The notes under the pieces are model-generated. The model did not search any database. It was not told where the DNA came from and saw nothing but the letters and a program-made list of their open reading frames with translations. This document shows, piece by piece, positions 1-7,861 of a stretch of 33,605 nucleotides of DNA. The stretch comes from Pseudomonadota bacterium (GTDB lineage Bacteria; Pseudomonadota; Gammaproteobacteria; Steroidobacterales; Steroidobacteraceae). The position numbers and the translations under genes were made by a program. The DNA is taken from assembly GCA_023391815.1 (NCBI GenBank), contig JAEWAF010000039.1:1-33605 (forward strand), given 5' to 3'. Every line of letters begins with the position of its first letter. Position 1 is the first letter of the stretch.

Positions 1-230
1 GAAAAGAGCAGAGAGCACACCAGCCGCCGACGCGTTTGCTTGGTGTCCGACGCCCGAAAAGAGCAGAGAGCACACCAGCCGCCGACGCGTTCGCTCGGCG
101 TCCGACGTCCGGAAAGGGCAGAGGGAGCGCGCACCAGCGAACAATGCATTTGCTTGGCGCCGGACGTCGGAAAAAGAGCAGCAGTCGACCGGTGCGTTGG
201 TTGGCTACTGGACGTGAAAAGAGACGTTGG
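1..230. repeat. Degenerate ~55 bp tandem repeat, about four copies
   Basis: Copies begin near 1, 56, 111 and 169, with a fragment at about 216. Each opens with a GAAAAGAGCAG-like stretch and closes with a GTCCGACGTCC-like stretch. Copies 1 and 2 are 55 bp and nearly identical; copy 3 (about 58 bp) and copy 4 (about 47 bp) diverge progressively. The array starts at or before the window edge and runs up to the stop codon of rsmE. Reading frames through it are low-complexity and overlap without a ribosome binding site, so I treat it as non-coding. Copies decay toward the gene, as expected for an old array with its younger end to the left. Confidence 0.8.
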
Positions 231-233
231 TTG

Positions 234-968
234 TTACTGAAGATCGCCCCACAACCCTTGCAGAACAGAAAGAGCAACGACCGCCGCTGTTTCGGTTCGG
301 AGCACTCGCGGTCCGAGACGCACCGGCATGAAGCCGGCTTTCTGCGCGGCATGCAATTCGTCGTCGTCCAATCCGCCCTCGGGGCCGATGAGCAGCTCTG
401 CCTTGGTCGGCATGCTGGACAGGCCGACCAGCGAGGCCGGTGCGGACGGGCTCAGCACGAGTCGCAAGCCTTCTTTTTTCACCGTGGCAAAGTATTCACG
501 CAGGGTGATCGGCGCCGATATCGTCGGGATCTTCGCGCGTCCACATTGCTCGCACGCGCCAATTACAATCCCCTTCCAGTGATCCCGCTTCTTGGCCGCC
601 TGCTTCTCGTCGAGGCGAACGACGCTGCGAGCGGTCAGCACCGGAGAGATCGCCGCGACACCCAGTTCGGTGGCTTTCTGCAGCGTCCAGTCCATGCGCT
701 CGCTGCGCGAGACGCCCTGGATCAGGGTGATTTTCAGCGGCGATTCGGCCGTGCCGGGCGTGGGATCGCCGAGTTGGACGGTGACCTTGTCGCCTTCCAC
801 CCGCGTGATTTCGGCCCGGAATTCCTGGCCGCTGCCGTCGAATACACTGAGCGGTGCACCCTCGCGCATGCGCAGGACGCGTGCGACGTGGTAAGCGCCG
901 GCGGGGGGCAGGGCGGTTTCGGTGCGACCGGTCAGCGGACCGTCGCAAAAGATTCGGTTCATTCTCAT
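234..968 (-). CDS. rsmE: 16S rRNA (uracil-1498-N3)-methyltransferase RsmE
   Basis: Cytoplasmic SPOUT-family enzyme that methylates N3 of U1498 in 16S rRNA using SAM. The 244-residue protein has the family layout: an N-terminal PUA-like RNA-binding domain (about 1-72) and a C-terminal trefoil-knot catalytic domain. The knot signatures are LLIGPEGGL (192-200) and LGPRVLRTETA (218-228), which bind SAM in this family. Length matches the family norm. Two in-frame ATGs lie six bases apart, at 968 and 962. The second (MNRIF...) fits homologues that start directly before an R-I/F motif, so the true start may be 962. The stop codon touches the tandem repeat at 1-230. The gene is divergent from ampD. 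Confidence 0.95.
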   Translation of the reverse strand: MRMNRIFCDGPLTGRTETALPPAGAYHVARVLRMREGAPLSVFDGSGQEFRAEITRVEGDKVTVQLGDPTPGTAESPLKITLIQGVSRSERMDWTLQKATELGVAAISPVLTARSVVRLDEKQAAKKRDHWKGIVIGACEQCGRAKIPTISAPITLREYFATVKKEGLRLVLSPSAPASLVGLSSMPTKAELLIGPEGGLDDDELHAAQKAGFMPVRLGPRVLRTETAAVVALSVLQGLWGDLQ

Positions 969-989
969 GCTCGCCTCATTGCGAGAGAA

Positions 990-1034
990 GGGATTTCGGA
1001 ACCCGGGATTCGGGGACCCGGGATTCGGGAACCC
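990..1034. repeat. Three tandem 15 bp repeats in the rsmE-ampD divergent region
   Basis: Three consecutive 15-mers at 990-1004, 1005-1019 and 1020-1034 all begin GGGATT and end ACCC (consensus GGGATTCGGGAACCC), differing by one or two bases. Each unit can pair its terminal GGG with its CCC. They sit between two divergent genes and so could overlap promoter elements, but no clear -35/-10 pair is visible here. Confidence 0.85.
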
Positions 1035-1099
1035 TCCTCAGACATGTTCGATTCCAGAGTAAGCAAACATTGTGCCGTGGCACAGTGACGGAGCAGCCC

Positions 1100-1711
1100 A
1101 TGCACTCCCTATCGTCGCCGGAAGCTTTGGCCCAGCACCTGCTCGCAGTGGGCGCGGGCATCGACGCGGAGAGCGGCTGGATGCGCGCCGTTCGACGCGT
1201 TCCATCGCCGAACTTCGACACGCGACCGGGCGGCATCTTGCCAGAACTCATCGTCGTTCACGGGATCAGCTTGCCGCCCGATGAGTTCGGCGGGCCGTGG
1301 ATCGACGCCTTGTTCACCAACGAGCTGCCGCCCGCCGAGCATCCGTACTTCGAGAAGATCAAGGATCTGAGGGTGTCCTCGCACGTGCTGATTCGTCGCG
1401 ATGGCGAGCCCGTGCAGTATGTGCCTTTTCACGAGCGCGCCTGGCATGCCGGCGCGTCGAGCTATCAAGGGCGCGAGCGCTGCAATGATTTTTCCGTCGG
1501 CATCGAGCTGGAAGGCGCCGACCACATTCCCTACGAGCCGGCGCAGTATCGGGTGTTGAGCGCGGTCATCCTGGCCTTGTGCGAGGCTTACCCCTCGTTG
1601 TCTCTGACGCGTATCGCCGGCCACAGCGACATCGCGCCCGGTCGCAAGACCGATCCGGGCCCGGCGTTCGATTGGCAGCGGCTGTACGCGTTGTTGCGCG
1701 CGACTGGCTGA
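1100..1711 (+). CDS. ampD: 1,6-anhydro-N-acetylmuramyl-L-alanine amidase AmpD
   Basis: Cytoplasmic zinc amidase that cleaves the lactyl-amide bond of anhydromuropeptides during cell-wall recycling. In many Gammaproteobacteria its loss derepresses AmpC beta-lactamase. The 203-residue protein contains the hallmark RRVPSPNFD segment near the N-terminus. Predicted zinc ligands are His54 (IVVHGISLPP), His175 and Asp185 (AGHSDIAPGRKTDPGPAFDW). The catalytic-pocket Glu136 (GIELEG) and Lys183 are also present. It is longer than the E. coli enzyme by about 20 residues at the N-terminus. The start at 1100 has GGAG six bases upstream. A longer open frame reaches back to 854 but crosses the rsmE coding region and the 15 bp repeats, so I reject it. 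No ampE is adjacent. Confidence 0.95.
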   Translation: MHSLSSPEALAQHLLAVGAGIDAESGWMRAVRRVPSPNFDTRPGGILPELIVVHGISLPPDEFGGPWIDALFTNELPPAEHPYFEKIKDLRVSSHVLIRRDGEPVQYVPFHERAWHAGASSYQGRERCNDFSVGIELEGADHIPYEPAQYRVLSAVILALCEAYPSLSLTRIAGHSDIAPGRKTDPGPAFDWQRLYALLRATG

Positions 1712-1796
1712 ATCCAGCGACACATTTCGCGCGCCAACACCGCCTCGTGTAGCATCGCCGCCCGGCCCGGAGCCGCGTGAGGACTCGTATTCGACC

Positions 1797-3251
1797 ATGA
1801 ACCGCTCCGCCACGGTGTTGCTGACGCTGCTGGCCTTCACGGCGCTGCTGCTGACGGTGGCGGGCTGGGCCGGCAAGCGCACGCATAACGCGGCCGATTT
1901 CGTGCTCGCGAATCGTCGACTCGGTGTCTGGCTGGTCGCGCTCAGCTGCACGGCGAACACCGTCAATGGCTGGCTGCTCATGACCCTGGCCGGCGCTGCA
2001 TTCGCATGGGGGTTGTCGGCCGTCTGGATCTGCGCCGCATTCATCGCGGGCTCCGCCCTCAATCTGTTCTTCATCGCTCCCCGGCTGCGCGCCATCTCGG
2101 TGGGGCAGGGCACGGCCACTTTGTTTCAAGTGTTGAGCGCCGACGCGGGCGACCGCCTGCAACCGTTGGTGTCGCGCTCGGCGTTGCTCATCTTCCTGCT
2201 GTGTGTGCTGTTGCAGACGAGTGCGATGCTGCGCTTCGCTGGTGGGCTGCTGGTCGATGAGTTTGGATTCGACATGATCAGCATCGCGCTCACGTCGATG
2301 TTTCTCATCACGGTGTGCGCGTTCTCCGGCGGACTGCGGGCGGCCGCGGTGGGCGATGCCGTACAAGTGATTGCGGTCGGATTGTTCGCGGCCTTGTTAC
2401 TGGCGGGCTCGACCTTCACCATCGACGGTTGGGAACAATTCAAAATTGCCTTCGATGCGCTCGGGCCGCTCGCCACCGATGGATTCGGCGGCCGCAAGGG
2501 CGTGGTCGCGCTGGCCTTCGCCGCGGGTGTGTTCGGTATCGGTCTGGGCGTGCTCGGCCAGCCGCAGCTCGCGACCCGGTTCATGGCAGCTCGCGACGAG
2601 AAAACATTGTTTCAGGCCAGCTGCCTGGCGCTCGCATTGATCACGCTGCTGGTCGGAGTCGTGTTGTGCTGTGGCTGGGCTGCCAGCGTGCTGTATTCAG
2701 GGCTGAATCGGCCCGAGGTGGCGATGTTCACCGTCGCGGATCGGCTGTTGCCGCCGTTACTGGCGGCGTTCATCGCTGCCTCATTGATCGCAGCGATCTT
2801 CGCGAACGTGGGTACTCAGTTGCTGGCGCTGGCGACCACGTTGGGCATCGACTCTCGTCGTGTCAACGCTCCACTGTCCATTGGCTGGAGTCGGGCGGCG
2901 ATGGTGCTCTCGGCGGTGCTGATTGTGCTCGCGACGTTGTGGGCGCCGTCGACCGTGTTCGAGCACGCAATGTTCGGTTATGCCACGATCGGGGCGTCCT
3001 TTGGCCCGTTGTTGCTGGTCCGCGTATGCGGCAAACGAGTGCGTCCCGGCGCGATGCTCGCGGCCATCTGGTCCGGATTTATTCTGTCGTTGTTGTTCCA
3101 TTTGCTGCCAGACGCGCCCGGCGATTTCCTCGAGCGCGTCATGCCGTTCGTCGCTTCCTTGGGCATCGCCCTGACCGGCGGCGAGCGCCGTCGCAACCCG
3201 GACCGCGCCGACCGCTCTCAAGAAACGGTGCACGATCGCGTACCGATTTAG
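1797..3251 (+). CDS. Sodium:solute symporter family (SSS) transporter
   Basis: Inner-membrane protein of 484 residues with about 13 hydrophobic segments from residue 5 to 465, typical of the SSS/PutP family, which couples solute uptake to sodium entry. The segment VLGQPQLATRFMAARDEKT corresponds to the conserved loop seen in proline and pantothenate symporters. The SCTANTVNGWLL stretch near residue 50 matches the discontinuous helix 1 region where sodium binds in LeuT-fold proteins. The charged C-terminal tail after about 465 is cytoplasmic. The substrate cannot be read from sequence. The ATG at 1797 has GTGAGGA at 1777-1783, slightly distant. The next gene, an ATL protein, starts 8 bases after the stop, so they are probably co-transcribed. 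Confidence 0.88.
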   Translation: MNRSATVLLTLLAFTALLLTVAGWAGKRTHNAADFVLANRRLGVWLVALSCTANTVNGWLLMTLAGAAFAWGLSAVWICAAFIAGSALNLFFIAPRLRAISVGQGTATLFQVLSADAGDRLQPLVSRSALLIFLLCVLLQTSAMLRFAGGLLVDEFGFDMISIALTSMFLITVCAFSGGLRAAAVGDAVQVIAVGLFAALLLAGSTFTIDGWEQFKIAFDALGPLATDGFGGRKGVVALAFAAGVFGIGLGVLGQPQLATRFMAARDEKTLFQASCLALALITLLVGVVLCCGWAASVLYSGLNRPEVAMFTVADRLLPPLLAAFIAASLIAAIFANVGTQLLALATTLGIDSRRVNAPLSIGWSRAAMVLSAVLIVLATLWAPSTVFEHAMFGYATIGASFGPLLLVRVCGKRVRPGAMLAAIWSGFILSLLFHLLPDAPGDFLERVMPFVASLGIALTGGERRRNPDRADRSQETVHDRVPI

Positions 3252-3258
3252 GTGAGTC

Positions 3259-3699
3259 GTGGCTTCGCGAAAGAAACCCAACGCTCGTAAGAAAGCGGCG
3301 CCGAAGAAAGTCACATCGCGCAAGACGGTGGCGAAGCGAGGCGTGGTCGTCGTGCCGGCGAGTGACGCAGCCCGAATCATTGCTGCGATCAAAACGATCC
3401 CACGGGGCAAGGTCTGCACCTACGGCGGTGTCGCCGATCTGGCCGGATTGCCAAGACGAGCTCGATTGGTCGGAACGGTCTTGCGCCAGACGCCGTCATC
3501 CCGAGCCGTGCCGTGGTTTCGCGTGATCAACGCCAGTGGCCGCATCTCCTTCCCCGCCGGCAGCGACAGTTATGTCCGTCAGCGCAAGCACCTCGAGAAC
3601 GAAGGCGTGGATTTCGTCGGCGGCCGGGTGGACCTGGACCGCTATGGCTGGCCGCCGCGCGAAAAGATGCTGGACGAGCTGCTTTGGGGTCCCGGCTGA
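3259..3699 (+). CDS. Alkyltransferase-like (ATL/MGMT family) DNA base-flipping protein
   Basis: The 146-residue protein carries the DNA-binding C-terminal domain of O6-alkylguanine-DNA alkyltransferases (about 34-146): helix-turn-helix IPRGKVCTYGGVADLAG with the base-flipping Tyr55, the arginine-rich RRARLVGTVLR, then PWFRVI at 85-90. In true MGMT this last motif is PCHRV, with a catalytic cysteine; here Trp86 replaces it. That is the mark of ATL proteins, which bind alkylated guanine and flag it for nucleotide excision repair rather than repairing it. Residues 1-28 form an unusual Lys/Arg-rich tail that could add non-specific DNA affinity. The start codon is GTG at 3259, preceded by AGGTGA. 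It lies 8 bases after the SSS transporter gene. Confidence 0.88.
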   Translation: MASRKKPNARKKAAPKKVTSRKTVAKRGVVVVPASDAARIIAAIKTIPRGKVCTYGGVADLAGLPRRARLVGTVLRQTPSSRAVPWFRVINASGRISFPAGSDSYVRQRKHLENEGVDFVGGRVDLDRYGWPPREKMLDELLWGPG

Positions 3700-3786
3700 G
3701 AGCTTCATCCCGGCTTAACCCGATTCGAGCCCACCCGTCGTTGATATCCGAAGTGACGCAAGTCGCGTCGGAGTGGGGAGCCTGTC

Positions 3787-5565
3787 ATGAATCGGGTCGT
3801 CAGTCGGGGATCCTTGTTGATTGCTGCTGCCGTTCTTGCCGCCTGCGCCGCCAAGCGCGAGGAAAAAGACGTCCTTGCGCAACAGGTGGGTACTGTCGCG
3901 CCGCTCCCTGCCGAGACTCGGAAGATGGAAGAGGTAGCCGCTGCGCCGGCCGCCACCGTGGTTTACGTCGATCCGCAAATGCAGTCGGTGGCACCTATGG
4001 CGGAGTTCGAGCTGGACGCAGGCGCCCCTGCCATCGGTCGAGCCAGCAGAGCTCAATCGGAAATGAAGATCGCGTCGAGCAATCAGGCGGCGGTGGCGCC
4101 GATGTTTGCTATGCCGACCTCTCCCGCCGACACGGAGCGGTATCAGCATCAGAATGACAACGGCGTGTATCTCGTCGCCGAACAGCCGGTCTCGACGTTC
4201 TCCATCGATGTCGATACGGGCGCTTATGCAAACGTGCGTCGGTTCCTCAACGAAGGGCAGTTGCCGCCGCAGGATGCGGTGCGCGTCGAGGAGCTGATCA
4301 ACTATTTCGACTACGACTACCCGACTCCAGAAAGCCGTGACACTCCGTTCCGTGTGTCAACCGAATTGGCCGCGGCGCCGTGGAACTCACAAGCGTTGCT
4401 GATGCGTATCGGCATCAAAGGTTTCGAAGTCGAGGCCAAGGAGCGTCCCGCCGCGAACCTCGTCTTCCTGATCGACGTGTCGGGCTCGATGGACTCGTCC
4501 GATAAGTTGCCGCTGCTGAAAAACGCTTTCCGCATGCTCACGGACCAATTGACCGGTCGGGACCGCGTTTCGATGGTCGTGTATGCGGGCAGCTCCGGCG
4601 TCGTGCTCGAGCCCACGCCGGGGAATGAGAAACATCAAATCCAAGCAGCACTCGCTCGCCTGTCCGCCGGTGGCTCGACGAACGGGGCGTCCGGAATCCA
4701 GCTTGCTTATAAATTGGCCCACGGCGCGTTCGTGAAAGGCGGCATCAATCGGGTCGTGCTCGCGACCGATGGAGACTTCAACGTCGGCACCGTGGATTTC
4801 GAAGCGCTGGTGAATATCGTCGAGCGCGAGCGTGCCACGGGCGTCGAGCTGACGACGCTGGGCTTCGGAACCGGCAACTACAACGAGCAACTGATGGAAC
4901 GTCTTGCCGATGCGGGTAACGGCAACTATGCCTACATCGATACATTGTCGGAGGCCCGCAAGGTGCTCGTGTCGCAACTCAGCTCGACGCTGTACACGAT
5001 CGCCAAGGATGTGAAGATCCAGGTCGAATTCAATCCGTCCGAAGTGCTCGAGTATCGACTCATCGGTTACGAGAATCGGATGCTGGCGCGCGAGGATTTC
5101 AACAACGACAAGGTCGATGCGGGTGAAATCGGCGCCGGTCACCGGGTCACCGCGTTGTATGAAGTCGTGCCGGTAGGGGCGAAAGGGCGGGTCGACTCCT
5201 TGCGCTATGGTGCCAAGGCCGAAGTCGCGGCCGGCAAAGGCGAGCTCGCGAACGTTCGGTTGCGTTACAAGAAGCCGGGTTCCGATAACAGCCAGCTGCT
5301 GGAGTATCCCATCCGAAAGGATTCGGTCACCGAGCGGCTGTCCGCTGATTTTCGATTTGCCGCCAGCGTCGCAGCATTCGGCCAGCTGCTGCGAGGTGGA
5401 AAATATATGGGGGACTTCAGCTATGGCGATGTCACCAAGCTCGCGAGCGGCGCCATGGGCGCGGACCGTGACGGTTATAGGAAGGAGTTCGTGTCCCTGG
5501 TGGCGCTGGCCAAGAGCCTGACGCCGACCACTGACGTGAGTTCGGTCAGCCGGATTTCAGATTGA
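3787..5565 (+). CDS. von Willebrand factor type A domain lipoprotein, YfbK-like
   Basis: Predicted lipoprotein of 592 residues. The signal peptide ends in a lipobox with Cys20 (VLAAC). A disordered Ala/Pro-rich stretch (21-115) follows and includes VVYVDP at 58-63. Next come an N-terminal VWA-associated region (about 118-215), a VWA domain with an intact MIDAS motif DVSGSMDSS starting at residue 230, and a C-terminal YfbK-type domain (about 400-590). MIDAS domains bind a divalent metal and mediate protein-protein contacts. The specific partner is unknown. The ATG at 3787 has GGAG at 3776-3779. An ECF sigma factor gene follows 24 bases later, then a membrane-anchored protein that shares the VVYV[DE]P motif. 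The three genes probably form one signalling operon. Confidence 0.92.
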   Translation: MNRVVSRGSLLIAAAVLAACAAKREEKDVLAQQVGTVAPLPAETRKMEEVAAAPAATVVYVDPQMQSVAPMAEFELDAGAPAIGRASRAQSEMKIASSNQAAVAPMFAMPTSPADTERYQHQNDNGVYLVAEQPVSTFSIDVDTGAYANVRRFLNEGQLPPQDAVRVEELINYFDYDYPTPESRDTPFRVSTELAAAPWNSQALLMRIGIKGFEVEAKERPAANLVFLIDVSGSMDSSDKLPLLKNAFRMLTDQLTGRDRVSMVVYAGSSGVVLEPTPGNEKHQIQAALARLSAGGSTNGASGIQLAYKLAHGAFVKGGINRVVLATDGDFNVGTVDFEALVNIVERERATGVELTTLGFGTGNYNEQLMERLADAGNGNYAYIDTLSEARKVLVSQLSSTLYTIAKDVKIQVEFNPSEVLEYRLIGYENRMLAREDFNNDKVDAGEIGAGHRVTALYEVVPVGAKGRVDSLRYGAKAEVAAGKGELANVRLRYKKPGSDNSQLLEYPIRKDSVTERLSADFRFAASVAAFGQLLRGGKYMGDFSYGDVTKLASGAMGADRDGYRKEFVSLVALAKSLTPTTDVSSVSRISD

Positions 5566-5589
5566 GATATTGCTGATATTCTTCGCCGC

Positions 5590-6267
5590 ATGGATCTTCC
5601 TTCCACTCCTGGCCCGCAACCCATGTCGGCTGCGGCGGGCGAGCTCACCGGTGCGGTCGGCGCGACGGTGTCGACCATTGGGTCGGCACCGGACGACGCC
5701 ACGCTCATGCTTCGTTATCGCAAGGGCGAGGTGCGCGCGTTCGAAATCCTTTACGAGCGGCACAAGGGCGCGCTGTATCGCTATCTGCACCGATTGTGCC
5801 GGAGTCCGGAAGTCGCGAACGATTTGTTTCAGGAGGTGTGGAGCAAGGTGATCGCCAGCCGCGAGCGTTACGAGGCGCGGGCCAAGTTCACGACGTTCCT
5901 GTTTCATATCGCGCACAACTGCGCGATCGATTATTTCCGGCGCGCCGGGCGCCCGCAGGAAAAAGGTACACAGGACGTCGAAGCACTGGCGGACGAGTTG
6001 TCGAGCCCCGGTCACGAAACTCCCGATGCCGCGCTCGCCGAGGCGCAACTGCGTGCGGATTTCAAGCGCGCGCTGGACGAATTGCCGGCAGAACAGCGCG
6101 ATGTATTTCTTCTGTACGAAGAGACCGGGCTCGCGTTGGAGGACATCGGCCGCATTACCGGCGTTGCCATGGAAACGGCCAAGAGCCGCCTGCGTTATGC
6201 CTTGGGCAAACTGCGCGGGGCGCTGCGCCAGCATCAATCTCCGACTCTGCAGTCGAGCGTGTCATGA
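5590..6267 (+). CDS. ECF-type RNA polymerase sigma factor
   Basis: Extracytoplasmic-function sigma-70 of 225 residues. Region 2 spans about 42-120 (AFEILYERHKGALYRYLHRL through FHIAHNCAIDYFRR), binding core polymerase and the -10 element. Region 4 spans about 155-212 (ALDELPAEQRDVFLLYEETG, then the helix-turn-helix EDIGRITGVAMETAKSRLRY), binding the -35 element. The first ~35 residues are a non-conserved extension. An in-frame ATG at 5623 is an equally plausible start, and neither has a strong ribosome binding site. Translation may be coupled to the VWA gene ending at 5565. The stop overlaps the next start as ATGA, a typical sigma/anti-sigma arrangement. Confidence 0.93.
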   Translation: MDLPSTPGPQPMSAAAGELTGAVGATVSTIGSAPDDATLMLRYRKGEVRAFEILYERHKGALYRYLHRLCRSPEVANDLFQEVWSKVIASRERYEARAKFTTFLFHIAHNCAIDYFRRAGRPQEKGTQDVEALADELSSPGHETPDAALAEAQLRADFKRALDELPAEQRDVFLLYEETGLALEDIGRITGVAMETAKSRLRYALGKLRGALRQHQSPTLQSSVS

Positions 6268-7139
6268 CTGAACCCACCGACAAGCCGCTGGACGACCAGC
6301 AGCTGGATGAATACCTGAAGGGGGATTCCAGCGTGTCACGTCATTATCGTCAGCTGCCCGGCGAGGAGGTGCCTGCTTTGCTCGATCGTCGGGTGCTCCG
6401 TGAGGCAGAAGATGCGGTGAAGCGCCCGTCGCGTCCGGTTTGGATGAGCTGGGCGAAGCCGCTGGCGGTTGCCGCGTCGGCGGTGCTCGTTGTTTCTATT
6501 GCCATCGAGACGGGATTGAAAGATGAGACGCTGGTGACGTCGCAGACGGTGCAGGCGCCGGCTGCGGCAAGAAGGGCGGAGGAGTCCGGCGCCGCGCCGG
6601 CGGCGCCAACATCGGAGGTGAAGGTTCCTCCGCCCGTCGTGTACGTTGAGCCGGCCAAGTCGCCGACCTTCGCAGACGCCATGTCTATCGATGTCCCAGA
6701 ACCCGCCCCGACTGCGGCTCCCGCCCCGGAGATGAGCGCGCGTTTCAAACAGCCGGTCGTCAGCGAAACTGCGGACGCCGAAATCCAGCAAGATCTCGCC
6801 AAAGCCGAGCAGGAAGACAAAGCTTCCTTGGCTGCCGACGAGTTACGACAGAAATCGGCCGGCGAGCAGGCGGCGCGAGAGCAAGTTCCGATCGCGGCTC
6901 AGCGCAGGGCCGAACCTGCGGCCGTGGTGAGTTACTCGCGTCCGCTCAGCTCGAATGCCAACAGTATGGCGACGCTACAGAAGACGTATACGGACCCGGA
7001 GGCATGGCTGAAGGACATCCGGCAGTTGCGCGAAGATAACAAACAAGACGAGGCTGACCGCGAATGGCGCCGGTTCCGGGAAGCGTTTCCGGACTATGCG
7101 GTGCCTGAGACCGACTCGGCGCGTGCCGCGACGAAGTAG
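6264..7139 (+). CDS. Probable membrane-anchored anti-sigma factor
   Basis: Protein of 291 residues with a short cytoplasmic N-terminal region (1-60), one transmembrane helix at about 62-82 and a long Ala/Pro/Glu-rich periplasmic region. It ends in a compact conserved-looking motif, DPEAWLKDIRQLREDN onward from residue 244. The topology and the four-base ATGA overlap with the sigma gene argue that it sequesters the sigma factor. I see no zinc-type HxxxCxxC motif, so it is not a ZAS-class anti-sigma. The periplasmic part carries VVYVEP at 125-130, echoing VVYVDP in the upstream VWA lipoprotein. That suggests a shared partner or a common origin of the linker. The anti-sigma role is inferred from position and topology. 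Confidence 0.72.
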   Translation: MTEPTDKPLDDQQLDEYLKGDSSVSRHYRQLPGEEVPALLDRRVLREAEDAVKRPSRPVWMSWAKPLAVAASAVLVVSIAIETGLKDETLVTSQTVQAPAAARRAEESGAAPAAPTSEVKVPPPVVYVEPAKSPTFADAMSIDVPEPAPTAAPAPEMSARFKQPVVSETADAEIQQDLAKAEQEDKASLAADELRQKSAGEQAAREQVPIAAQRRAEPAAVVSYSRPLSSNANSMATLQKTYTDPEAWLKDIRQLREDNKQDEADREWRRFREAFPDYAVPETDSARAATK

Positions 7140-7224
7140 CCGTGGCGACTGCCTCGGCGGCCCTGGCTGCGCCTCTGCCGCCGGGTGTTTCTCGGCGGCA
7201 GAAGCGCTTCAAATGTCTCGTCCG

Positions 7225-7650
7225 CTACGCTGCGTGATAAACGGGCGTGGCCTCTCTGACTTGATAGGGAGGATAGTTGCCCGAGCTATCCAGCGGTTCG
7301 TCTTTGCGGAGCGCATCGATCAGTGGTCGCAGCTTCGCCGGATCCAATTGTTCCGCGGAGTCCGCAATCCACCGCGCGATTGCTTGCGCGACCTCCGCGT
7401 GCATGACGGAGTCTTCGTCATCCGCGTAAAGCAGTACTTCGGATAAGCAGTGGATCATGGCGCGGCCCTCCATGAGTTGCCTGCGTACGATCTCGATCGC
7501 TTCTTCGAGGGTGCGCGGCGGTGGCCGCGGTGGTTCGCCGCTGGGAGGCGGCGCGGCGTCGGAGGTTGCGAGGCCGAGTGGTGCGGTCATCGGAGCGCGT
7601 TGATCGTGACGTGGGCGCGTGGGCTTGGACGTATCATCTTGCTCAGCCAT
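7225..7650 (-). CDS. Hypothetical protein, probably SOS-regulated
   Basis: I do not recognise this 141-residue protein. It has a proline-rich, probably disordered N-terminus (1-47, including PPPSGEPPRPPP). A helical core of about 50-113 follows, containing EEAIEIVRRQLMEGRAMIHC and HAEVAQAIARWIADSAEQLD. The tail is Pro/Tyr-containing. There is no signal peptide or membrane segment. The start at 7650 is fixed by a strong ribosome binding site, AAAGGAGAA, eight bases before ATG. The frame is open further upstream to 7992 with an ATG at 7806, but without such a site. A LexA-type box lies at 7846-7861, about 200 bases upstream, with nothing else convincingly expressed in that direction. The small helical core could be a protein-interaction module; its function is unknown. 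Confidence 0.7.
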   Translation of the reverse strand: MAEQDDTSKPTRPRHDQRAPMTAPLGLATSDAAPPPSGEPPRPPPRTLEEAIEIVRRQLMEGRAMIHCLSEVLLYADDEDSVMHAEVAQAIARWIADSAEQLDPAKLRPLIDALRKDEPLDSSGNYPPYQVREATPVYHAA

Positions 7651-7676
7651 GTCATCTTCTCCTTTAGGTGGCTTGG

Positions 7677-7817
7677 TCAGGCGTTCGGCGGTGTGACAGC
7701 ACCGTCGAGCGCCGCCTTGCATGCATTGAACGTTCTCTCGATCAGATTCTTTCGCGGGCCGCTCGAAAGTTTCGCGGAGGTTTCGGGCGGTAGTTGATGT
7801 GCTCATGAATCGAGCAC
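7677..7817 (-). pseudogene. Possible broken small ORF between the SOS box and the hypothetical gene
   Basis: On the minus strand a GTG at 7817 with AGGA seven bases upstream opens a frame that hits TGA after four codons (7805-7803). The same frame then continues for 41 protein-like codons (AHQLPPETSAKLSSGPRKNL onward) to a stop at 7677, just before the ribosome binding site of the downstream gene. An ATG at 7806 would join this frame if a single base were deleted. Either a nonsense change or a one-base insertion could therefore have disrupted a ~42-46 residue peptide. It may also be chance: codon third-position GC in the frame is only moderate. Confidence 0.25.
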
Positions 7818-7845
7818 GATTCGATCCTAGCTCGGGCGGCTGTGA

Positions 7846-7861
7846 CTGTATATAGAAACAG
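7846..7861 (-). promoter_or_regulatory. LexA (SOS) box
   Basis: The plus-strand sequence CTGTATATAGAAACAG has the CTG-N10-CAG form of the gammaproteobacterial LexA operator, with an AT-rich core. It matches 14 of 16 positions of the ideal CTGTATATATATACAG. The histidine kinase gene ends nearby and points away from it. The box can therefore only control the minus-strand transcription unit running toward 7225. Confidence 0.7.

Noticed and set aside
36..1088. 350-residue plus-strand open frame over rsmE and the tandem repeat
   Set aside because: It is antisense to rsmE, which has clear family motifs, and its product is low-complexity; GC-rich antisense frames stay open by chance.
7142..7237. 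31-codon GTG frame after the anti-sigma gene (MATASAALAAPLPPGVSRRQ...)
   Set aside because: It reads somewhat protein-like but has no ribosome binding site and overlaps the 3' end of the convergent gene. It could be a gene remnant, but I cannot support it.
7846..7861. LexA box controlling the histidine kinase
   Set aside because: The kinase gene ends at 7959 and is transcribed toward the box from 9305, so the box lies downstream of it.
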